DNA from: Bimastos eiseni
Taxonomy: Eukaryota > Annelida > Clitellata > Crassiclitellata > Lumbricidae
Reading direction: 5' to 3'
NCBI GenBank assembly: GCA_959347315.1
Contig: OY365818.1
Span: 8,122,581-8,186,580 of the forward strand
Length of the DNA stretch: 64,000 bases
The notes beneath the pieces were generated by a model, which searched no databases, was not told where the DNA came from, and saw nothing but the letters and a program-made list of their open reading frames with translations. Shown in pieces: positions 55,078 through 64,000 of the stretch; positions within the stretch are counted from its first letter, which is position 1; each line of letters starts with the position of its first letter. The position numbers and the translations under genes are program-made.

Positions 55078-55085
55078 CATAGATT

Positions 55086-55735
55086 GTGATATGTCTATGT
55101 ATATAAGTGTAAGATATTATGTAAAGTAGGCTATTTGAATATAGTAGTCTTGGCTGGTGAATTGTTTTACATATCTGTCGCTACGACGTTGTAAAATTAA
55201 TAAGATTTGTCGAGATTGCTTTGCCGTTGACATTTGTTTGAGTATTATCTAATCCTCTGTTCTTAATTTTTACTGAAATTTGTGAATTCAACGTGCCAGG
55301 AAAAAACTGGTTTACGTCCTGATTGTAACTGTTTAAGAAATTTGTATCTCAGGCTGAAATGACCTGCAACTGTGGAGCAAATGAGCATGACCCAAGTGAA
55401 AGGGGCATCACAGTGAAGGTTATTCTCACCAAGCAGATTCACTTTCATTGCCAATGTGGCGCCATAGTGTCCATTCAATTTGTTTCTACTGTAGATATTG
55501 TCTGTCTGGTTTGACCCTCAGATACTGACTGACCTGCAACGGAAACTCACCAACCTGCATGGCTCCTGCGGCCTTTATTTTGCGCTGATGGGATGTTTCA
55601 ACAGCTAGCAACTGTTTCAGTTTGCTGTGGAGAGGATATGAATTATAACAGTAGTTATTAAAGTAGAAGGATCCTCTGTTTTGATTGCCATGGGATAAAA
55701 TGAATATTTGTCCACGACGTGCTGAATATGAACTT
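55086..55735. other. No gene seen
   Basis: No splice-supported exon or repeat is visible. Confidence 0.4.
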
Positions 55736-55739
55736 GGTT

Positions 55740-56340
55740 ATAACAGAGAGAGTCGGAGATTGTAGAGTTAATATTAGCTTGACTATAAAAGGAGAGTCGG
55801 AGATTGTGGAATTAATATTAGCTTGACTATAAAAGGAGAGTCGGAGATTGTGGAATTAATATTAGCTTGGCTATAAAAGGAGAGTCTGAGATTGTGGAAT
55901 TAATATTAGCTTGGCTGTAAAAGGAGAGTCGGGAGATTGTAGAATTAATATTAGCTTGGCTATAAAAGGAGAGTCGGAGATTGTAGAATTAATATTAGCT
56001 TGGCTATAAAAGGAGAGTCGGAGATTGTAGAATTAATATTAGCTTGGCTATAAAAGGAGAGTCGGAGATTGTAGAATTAATATTAGCTTGGCTATAAAAG
56101 GAGAGTCGGAGATTGTAGAATTAATATTAGCTTGGCTATAAAAGGAGAGCCGGAGATTGTAGAATTCATATTAGCTTGGCTATAAAAGGAGAGTCGGAGA
56201 TTGTGGAATTAATATTAACCTGGCTATAAAAGGAGAGTCGGGAGATTGTAGAATTAATATTAGCTTGGCTATAAAAGGTGAGTCGGAGATTGTAGAATTA
56301 ATATTAACCTGGCTATAAAAAGGGGAGTCGGAGATTGTAG
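55740..56340. repeat. 44 bp minisatellite carrying TATAAAAGG, 13 copies
   Basis: The unit has AATTAATATTAGCTTGGC, TATAAAAGGAGAG and TCGGAGATTGTAG. TATAAAA is kept in 12 of 13 units; one reads CTGTAAAA. Confidence 0.95.
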
Positions 56341-56814
56341 AATGCTTTGCCTATCGTTGGCGCTTGTGCAATAGATGTGTCATTTGGCTGATGAGCTCAA
56401 TAAAAAAAATTCAGCACTCGACTAACTTCATGCCAGCGCTTCCCTACCTCTGGCCCTGCTAACCCAAAGCGAATAAGAAAATATAATTTTTTTTAAATCA
56501 TAGCAAAGGACACTTACAGGGCCACCATTTGCAGGTTCCGATTTGTAAAAATAGAAGCAAGGGTGGGTTGGATAATGAGAATTTCAGGGAATCTGAGGAA
56601 TCTCACACTATGTCAACACCCTTGTAGCTGAAGCTGGAGTTCTAATCTCTGACCCACGGCAAATCGGACATTGACCATTTTAGATGGAAATATATTGACA
56701 CATAATTGTCTAAACGTGCATTTAAATTAATTCCATTACATATTTAAGGTGATTGAAAAAGAAATAATTATTTATATTGGCACAGAGGTACTGCTTCAGA
56801 CTACCAAGGGACAT

Positions 56815-56940
56815 GAAGCGAGTCTATCTGAAGTACATGAAGCGAGTCTATCGGAAGTACATGAAGCGAGTCTATCGGAAGTATAATTCAGACTACCAAG
56901 GGACATGAAGCGAGTCTATCGGAAGTATAATTCACAGTAG
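56815..56940. repeat. GTACATGAAGCGAGTCTATC short tandem repeat
   Basis: Three to four partial repeats of about 24 bases, running into the left arm of the inverted repeat. Confidence 0.8.
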
Positions 56941-57068
56941 TTGAAGTGAATTTGACGTACTTTTAGCAGCTCTAGGCGTGATACAGACGTCAGGTGACCC
57001 TCAATGTCAGCATTTCCAACTGGGTTCTGCGGAACCCTGGGGTTCCGTGAAGTGGAGTTCAGTGTGAA
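56879..57068. repeat. Left arm of a 190 bp perfect inverted repeat
   Basis: It starts AAGTATAATTCAGACTACC and ends GTTCAGTGTGAA. Every base pairs with the complement of 57545-57734 by eye. Confidence 0.95.
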
Positions 57069-57514
57069 CAAATGGAGGGTTTTACTTAACAACTGTGTTT
57101 AACTTTATATGAAAGAGGGTTCGGCCAAAAAAATTTAAGAACAAAAATTGTTCCACGGCCACAAAAGATTGGGAAATGCTGCTCTACCTAGCTAAATGAG
57201 ACTTTATTTTGTGCGGCTCACAGATTTGAGATTGTTTTGCTGATGTTTTCTGCTTGTCACTGTTGGAACTGTAAGTTATTCTGAAGGATTTGTTACTAGC
57301 AATGTGTTATTGGAAGCTTCTCTTGCATACTGTAACTAGATTATTACAAGAAATTTTGTTTTAATTTCACTGCAGTTTTTATTTGTTTACATTTATAAGA
57401 CAATGGTAACTTGGCCAATTTAAAGACATTGGCCGTACAAAATGTGATGTTTTTACGGCACGCCGATGTAATCAACAAATTGAGGTTAAAGTTGACATTT
57501 GTTAGATACATATA

Positions 57515-57544
<30 letters not shown>

Positions 57545-57545
<1 letters not shown>

Positions 57546-57732
57546 TCACACTGAACTCCACTTCACGGAACCCCAGGGTTCCGCAGAACCCAGTTGGAAA
57601 TGCTGACATTGAGGGTCACCTGACGTCTGTATCACGCCTAGAGCTGCTAAAAGTACGTCAAATTCACTTCAACTACTGTGAATTATACTTCCGATAGACT
57701 CGCTTCATGTCCCTTGGTAGTCTGAATTATAC

Positions 57733-57734
<2 letters not shown>
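57545..57734. repeat. Right arm of the inverted repeat, inside a TA tract
   Basis: It starts TTCACACTGAACTCC and ends GAATTATACTT. (TA)n lies on both sides, at 57510-57544 and 57735-57790. Confidence 0.95.
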
Positions 57735-57767
<33 letters not shown>

Positions 57768-57895
57768 TATATATATATATACATATATATGTATATACAT
57801 ATATAATATTATATGTACATATATATGTATGTATTGTATGTATGTATGTATGTATGTTTGTATGTATGTATGTATGTGTGTATATATAAATACAA
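57735..57895. repeat. TA and TATG microsatellites
   Basis: (TA)n, then TACATATATG blocks and (TATG)n. The 60-codon frame across it is an artefact. Confidence 0.9.
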
Positions 57896-57899
57896 GAAC

Positions 57900-59190
57900 T
57901 TGTTTTAGAACATCTGTGTGAAACCGTGCAGTGTTAGTTTACTCCGATGAGTATGTTACTTCTTTGGATTCAGCTATTTTGTTGATGAGGAGATTCTTTT
58001 TTGCACTTCATGGTTCCACTTTGAATGAAACCACTCAATTTTCTTTTGCAGTGGCCCATTTGTTTTTGATTGGTTCAACATCGATCCATGGTATTAGCGA
58101 GGTACGCTGTCATGGTGTGTTTGGGCATTGTACTGAATGGTGTTTTGGGTGAATATTGTCATCGTGTGGTGGTGGTGGTGATGGTTCTGACGACCTCTTC
58201 CTTTGCCTCTATGGTGTTTTCATGGTTTTATGTTTAATTTGGGATGTTGAAGTTAACACTGAACGTATAGTACGTTCTACTACTATCAACTTGGTACTGG
58301 TACAGCACCTTTGAAACGTTTTTACAAATGCACTCTATGAAGCCCACATACACTGACAAATACTCAGACTAACACTGACCAAATGTTACGACCTGTTGTC
58401 AGCATTAAGAGATATATATGGTGAATTTTTTGAGTGTGGTTATCCACCTCAATAACCAAATAGTTCCTATTCGAGTCAGGAATCAGACGCTGCACTAAAA
58501 ATCGCCCGGTCTGACTTTTAATGAGAGCATTGCAAATGCTTTGTGGAACAAAATTGACCAAGCTCCCCAGAGAATAGATAAGACTGCTTGGATATGTATT
58601 ATAAGGTGACTTTAAAAAGCAAGGCTATTAACAGGATAGAGGATCTCTAACTGGTGACAGAACGCTTACTCACATAATCAATAACTTGTTTCAGGCAACA
58701 TCTTTTCATTACAAGAGTTATCATGAACGAGTTTAAAGTGGTTCAGAAGTCGTTTAACCTGTTTTCAAATTACTTCATATTCACCTGGAACATGCTGAAT
58801 AGTCCAGTTTTCCTAGATTCCTCTTGAAGTTAAATAGTTTTGATGGATTAGGATATCACTCAGTGGAGAGATAGATATACCTACAGGCTACAGCACCAAT
58901 TTTATACTGTAAGGTTTCATAAGAAACTATCAGCAGAGATGATATTGTGTTAGCTAACCCTGTTCGCTCCTTAGAATATGCAGTACACAAAGGAGGCAAT
59001 TCCGTTGATATCTTATTACATTACTGTTCTATTGTTACAGTGGTTTGTTCAAGGTAAGTTAAGTGTTTCTGTCTTATACATATTGTTACGTTTCGTTCTT
59101 CTTACATAGCATTTGAATTTGTAAATTGTAAAATGTAGCGCATTGTAGCGGCAGTTACACGAGATGTTAGCAGTGTTGACAGTGACTGTT
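57900..59190. other. No gene seen
   Basis: Mixed sequence. No open frame has recognisable similarity. Confidence 0.4.
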
Positions 59191-59194
59191 ATAT

Positions 59195-59230
59195 CGTACT
59201 AATGGTAAATGTGTATTTACCATTAGTACG
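59195..59230. repeat. 16 bp perfect hairpin
   Basis: Arms CGTACTAATGGTAAAT and ATTTACCATTAGTACG with the loop GTGT. Confidence 0.95.
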
Positions 59231-59519
59231 TTGCATTTAAAATTTGTTTCGGAATCGGTTGAGATCTAGGGCACGTATAAAGAATAAATTTTTGGGAAAG
59301 ACGAGTTTTGCCACTATCAGTAATGATAGATTTTCTGTACACAGGGCCAACAAGAGTGATGGTCTGGGAGTTCGTGTCTGTTGTCTTTCCATCTGACAAA
59401 TTGCCTCTGTTCGCCTTCACGTCCGGTCAATCGTCCGTCGGTCTGTCTTGCCTTCTCTCTTTCCATCTGTCTATGTCTGCCTTTCTTTCTGTACCTTACT
59501 ATCGGTATCGTAATCTCCC

Positions 59520-59745
59520 GACTTCCAAATCACTACTTGAAAGCCAAGCAAAGGGCACCAGCTTATTCACGAGCGTTGCCTTTCGTATTCTTTCCTTGAT
59601 CGGTGCTCTTAGGTCAATTATTCTCAGTTCAACCACTGGATCTTAATACTTGAGCGCCTCTCAGTAGATATTATTTTAAAGAGGCGCTATATTAAGTTCA
59701 CATTGATTTGATTGATTGCTTGATTGATCGAGCGATTGATTGATT
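59520..59745 (+). mobile_element. LINE 3' tail fragment
   Basis: It ends TGAGCGCCTCTCAGTAGATA, AAGAGGCGCTATATTAAG and a TTGATTGATTGATAAT tail, like the copy at 44000. Confidence 0.65.
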
Positions 59746-59754
59746 GATAATACT

Positions 59755-60245
59755 GGAAAGGCTGCGTGGTGTATGCTACTTATTTCACCGATTAATCGGT
59801 GGAATTCTAAAATTTGGCCACACATCTTCCTTTATTCTTGAATCCCTTCACTGGCTTCCAGCACCTCACCGCATTCGTCTCAAGGCTCTTGCGCTAATGC
59901 GTAACTGTCTCCTACTCTCCTTAATTGTGTCAGCCCCCCGCCTACCTTCCGACCCTCTGCACTTGGGTCTCCTCTATTCGGCACCGGGCTTCCCTTTGCT
60001 CCTCTGCCCGCGACTGCTTTTGGTTCCCCGCATGCGCGCTGCCACGGCCCAGTAGCTTCGCCTATGTGGGTCCGATATACCCGCCAGCTGGATATACCCT
60101 CCCCTTCCTCTTCGGGAGAGCTGGTCTCTTTTCCCTCTGCTGCCTTCCGTAGGCGCCTGAAGACTTTCCTGTTCTCCGTTTAGCTATGTGTTGAGTCGTG
60201 ATCGCCTCTGATATGAAGTGACGCTATAATAAGTTTTCCATTACA
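59755..60245 (+). mobile_element. LINE (CR1/L2-like) ORF2 C-terminal remnant
   Basis: The frame reads FILESLHWLPAPHRIRLKAL, close to the SLHWLPVxxRI.FK motif of CR1/L2 ORF2. It stops at a TAG near 60053; afterwards AAFRRRLKTFLFSV and the GATCGCCTCTGATATGAAG tail follow. Confidence 0.8.
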
Positions 60246-61320
60246 ATTAAAAATGTAGGCCTACATTACATGCAGCGCCTGTCACGGGTGCCTCTGGCGA
60301 CGGAACTTGCAAGAGGCGATGGCGCGTGCCAAAGGATGATGCTACGTCGACTTTTATTACAAGATATGGCATATTTATTGATGACCTTTTCTCACTTCTG
60401 TGGTCAACTATACAGTCACTTTAACACAACTAATCTAGTGGCACTGGATACGCTCTCCCTTGAGTCCTCTTCCCATCGACGATGGCAAAAATCAGTCTCC
60501 CACAGAAGTTAATAATTGACGCCGGTGGGAACTGTTGTTTGGATGTCGTGCCGACGTCATCTATTTTGGTGAGACAGAAAAACGTCATCGTCGTCTGTGT
60601 TGTGTCGTCAGCACTTTCGTCATTGTCTCAGATTTGTCATTGGTTACACCTTGCGACAGTTTAAGTCATTTGCGTTTATCGCTATCAGCATTCTTGTTGT
60701 CTTCGCCGCTGTCATTATTATGTATGCTAGTAGGTAGACAATGAATGTATACAAACAGGGGTATACGAATGAATAATTCAATGGATGTATACATGTAAAG
60801 ATGTATTTATGTATGCTTATCTGCATTGTATGTATATTTAGGCTTATGTATATCCTGCCAATTTATTTAACGCCTGACAAGGAGCCTCGCAAGATTGAGG
60901 AATAATGTAGGCCTATTCGATAGAACTAGCGGCATTTGCTTTAGGCTAATAGGCCCTAAAGGTTGTTTGAAACTTCCTCTCGTGTGCCTGTTTTGAAACT
61001 TTACGTAGACCTATGCATTTCAGCTGTGTCTCCATCTAATATGAAACAACGTGCCCGCTTGGCAAATAATACGTATTTTTAATGTTCTCACTGCTCCCAT
61101 GATTATATTCCTGATTAAATTGTACCAGTTGAACGTCATACTACACTCAGGCCCGCTGAGACAGAGGGAAAATGCCCAGGGTCCCGGCGACTCTCACGTA
61201 TCTAATACTCTCACGTATCTCATAAAGTCTAAAGGTAATTAGAGATCTGCTGCTGCTGATATAAGTTTATTTAACGACGCATCTATAACAGCGATGATAT
61301 GCGTATAATTAGAGATCCGT
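60245..61320. other. No gene seen
   Basis: Short frames only. CpG is moderate at 60270-60610 with no supported exon. Confidence 0.4.
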
Positions 61321-61330
61321 GACTGCCCTG

Positions 61331-61331
61331 C

Positions 61332-61362
<31 letters not shown>
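61331..61362. repeat. (TA)n microsatellite
   Basis: A pure TA tract; a longer one lies at 61713-61757. Confidence 0.9.
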
Positions 61363-61365
<3 letters not shown>

Positions 61366-61710
61366 GCTTGGATTTATGTGACTGTTCTGCCTAGAGGCCC
61401 AGAATTTCTGTAGGCGGCCCTGGCTACACTTACAAACAGCAGCATGTATCCTCCGCTTCACTTCTGGTTTTCGCATGATTTATATAATTATCTGGATTTG
61501 TATATAGCGGCGCTCGTGGATAACCTGATGACATGCACGTGGCCTCGAGTGGCGCTTTAGAACTTTGCTGATTATGATTACGACGATTAGCCTACGATAG
61601 CACTTTTAGAGCAGAATCAAGATGTAGCCATCGTCTTCTAGCCACCTCCGACTTGAGTCGACTGTTACGTCCTTCTCATGGTTTGCATGGGTGGTTAAAG
61701 CTATACACCT

Positions 61711-61760
<50 letters not shown>

Positions 61761-61774
61761 GTGTGTGTGTGCGT

Positions 61775-62070
61775 AAGCAAGCCAGACAAGTTTTTAGTCA
61801 AGAGTCAACGGACGGAAGAGTCACGGACGTGAGTGCAGCGGGTAGGCCGTGAAGGATGGGTGTCGATTACTGGAGAAAGCACTCGGAGATAAATACCCGG
61901 TACATTATACGGTACTCAGGGTCGATTTGTGAAATTGTCGAGGAACGAACAGTTCGCTAGGGACGGCGCCGGGCGACGCTTGCTCAAGCAGAGACTACGT
62001 TGACAAAATCAAGTCCGTCTGACAACCTACTGTACAGTTGGCGCGAATCTGACGGTTTCTGGTCTGTTAT
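61775..62070. other. CpG-rich unassigned patch
   Basis: GGACGGCGCCGGGCGACGCT and neighbouring CpGs stand out from AT-rich flanks. No long frame is present, so it may be a regulatory element, UTR or non-coding exon of another gene. Confidence 0.3.
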
Positions 62071-63200
62071 GGGACATCGGAAGATTTTATGATAATGACT
62101 GAATCGACGACTATGATTATATTTTGTATGCGTGTATATGTTTCTGCGTGTATGTGTGTATGTGTGTATTTGTGCATGTAGCCTATGTGTGCATTAATTA
62201 AGTTTCCGTGCGTATCTACCTCAACAAAACTGTAGCGAGTTCAGTCAGTTCACACACAATAATCTGTGAGGATTGTGGTAGGCAGCGGGGAACGACCGTA
62301 CTCAACACGCCCCCGTGACATAAACGTAGCCATGGGTAGAAAAATCATAGTTATCGTCACCGTCATCATAGACATCATCGTTTCCTAAGCAGGAATTCCA
62401 GCATAAGGAACACTTGAACGAAGACAGACGAATGTCCGCTCATCAAGTTAGGGCCTGCCTTTTTAGGTACGCTATGTATAGGCGATCTTCACAAATAAGC
62501 CTGACCATAGGGTGCAAGACAGACGCGAATTTCCACGTTCAAATTGGACACGTTAAAAAACAGTCAAATACGACTAGTGGCAAGTGGTGCCAGTCCCACC
62601 CGTGGAAAATTGGTGGGTCACGCCATTAACTAAACGCTTGGACTAAGAACCACCCAGTCGTTTCGTCTTGTCGCCATAGTGATGTTACCATGTTGAGTAG
62701 GCTTACTGAAGTTGACAAACAGCTAAATATACTAATTTTGTATAATTTTCGATCTGGATTCTCTGATTGGTTGTAGCTTTGACTATAACATTATTACATG
62801 GTCTCTCTAAAGAGACACACGTCATGTCTTGGACATTATTAAAACTGCGCTACAGAAACTATTAGATTTTAATTATCTATAGATATCCGAAGTCTAACGA
62901 CGTACAATGACTCCCTATAAGCCGTTCAGTCAAGTTAATTACAATAAAACTGATTATATGTACCTACGACAAAAACGGAATAAAAACGGTAGATTATTAC
63001 TAAGTATTTTCAGCGGGTAGGGCCCAACTGTAAGAATAGAAATGGACCTATATAAGAGAGTCACAAATCGCAGTTTTGTCTAATTTATACAATTAATGGC
63101 GTCGTATTATGGTTAATACAGAATATTGTCGTCATTTCAGAGCTCTGTTTTTGGCTAATTAAATTCGATAATGGTGCCATGCAATTTGTCGTCCACTTGA
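62071..63200. other. No gene seen
   Basis: AT-rich sequence without identifiable repeats or exons. Confidence 0.4.
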
Positions 63201-63269
63201 TGCATTTATGTAGCGCCATTATAACCTATATATTTGTCAATAGGAACCCATTTATAACGAGACATGAAT

Positions 63270-63420
63270 CCAGGCATACGTACATAATTACATGTATAAG
63301 TATATGCAAGCATATATAAATACATACACAGATGTAGACATCGTACACATGCATATGCACTTATCCAAACATAGGCGTACATACATACACACATAGACAG
63401 ACATAAGCACACACATACAG
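63270..63420. repeat. CATA/CACA-rich microsatellite
   Basis: Degenerate ACATACATAC / CACACATAG runs. Confidence 0.8.
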
Positions 63421-64000
63421 GTTGGGCCATTAAAAAGTAACCCCCTCCGGTTCTTTGCTAATATTTCGGATAAAAGTAGAGACTGGCAAATGAAATTTGA
63501 CAGGCGCTAATTTAAACGTATCATATTTACATATAACCTCCAAATATGACTGAAATATTTTGTACAGAACAAAAGTTATATCAGTCTTAGTGAGTGAAGC
63601 CACTGATTTTTGATAGTCAAAAAGCATTTTACGCAGCAAAAGTTACAAAAACGATTTTATGAGGTCACATCTCAAGTAGTTGTTATAAAACAAATAATCA
63701 TATTGTTTCACGACCTGTGTCTACTACCACCAGCAGCCACACATGTTCTGAGTCTATTTGGCAAGTTTTTTTGACCTGGTTGGGGGCCATTGCATCGGTG
63801 GTAATTTGCCCAGGTACACGATGAAAAGCGGTGAGGTTCGGATCTTCTTTGGCAAACCTTCTAACAAACGTGCGGCTGATGTGCAACTTCGCTTAAATAC
63901 GCCGAGTATTGAGTTGATTTCTGATGTTGCTATATATTCTGTCTGCAAATAAGTTCGTCAACGATATTAGTTCGGGTTCCAATAGATTTTTGCCTTCCGC
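63421..64000 (-). mobile_element. Possible mariner/IS630-type transposon fragment, runs off the window
   Basis: The left end reads GGTTGGGCCATTAAAAAGTA, terminal-repeat-like. On the minus strand from the right edge, fragments such as VRRFAKEDPNLTAFHRVPG and NRLRTCVAAGGS recall the end of a mariner-type transposase, in broken frames. The other end is outside the window. Confidence 0.35.

Overview
This is eukaryotic, animal DNA. It has long introns with GT-AG splice sites, many microsatellites, and tRNA-derived SINE copies, LINE tails and MITEs. There are no bacterial operons, CRISPR arrays or rRNA genes. The repeat style (TTATTA tracts, 3' ends reading 'gcgctatataaat', TGAT tails) and the conserved but non-vertebrate receptor suggest a marine invertebrate, perhaps a deuterostome such as an echinoderm or hemichordate. 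The species call is a guess.

One host gene dominates: a Roundabout (Robo) axon-guidance receptor on the + strand, reconstructed here as 23 exons between 17588 and 52071. The exons encode five Ig domains (17588-30480), three fibronectin type III domains (30530-36280), a transmembrane helix (37499-37663) and a long cytoplasmic tail with CC1-like (ATPYATT) and CC2-like ([10 protein letters not shown]) motifs (38019-52071). Splice phases agree at all 22 internal junctions, and the 4,526 coding bases give one open frame ending in TAG. The signal-peptide exon or exons and the promoter were not found; they are either upstream of the window or unrecognised in the first 17.5 kb.

Bases 1-17587 hold no exon I can support. 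They are a mosaic of minisatellites (35, 41, about 30 and 28-29 bp units), microsatellites, SINEs, a Tc1/mariner-like MITE (9145-9768), an hAT-like MITE (10887-11270) and CpG-rich patches near 15.3 and 16.1-16.6 kb. The robo introns carry more of the same. The main insertion is a decayed reverse-transcriptase element of about 2.4 kb on the minus strand, with PD..D endonuclease remnants, lying in an ATT/TAA tract inside intron 15 (39240-41606).

Bases 52072-64000 are 3' UTR or intergenic. They hold a 4 x 166 bp tandem array, an hAT MITE with a perfect 8 bp target duplication (54928-55077), a 13-copy 44 bp minisatellite with a TATA-like motif in nearly every unit (55740-56340), a perfect 190 bp inverted repeat (56879-57068 / 57545-57734), LINE remnants, and a possible mariner-type fragment at the right edge.

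I found no new multi-gene system. The less ordinary signals are structural: splice-donor-like repeats directly after an exon, a solo copy of the 166 bp repeat abutting another exon's acceptor, a SINE with an inverted middle, the inverted repeat lodged in a TA tract, and the retroelement in its TAA-repeat setting.
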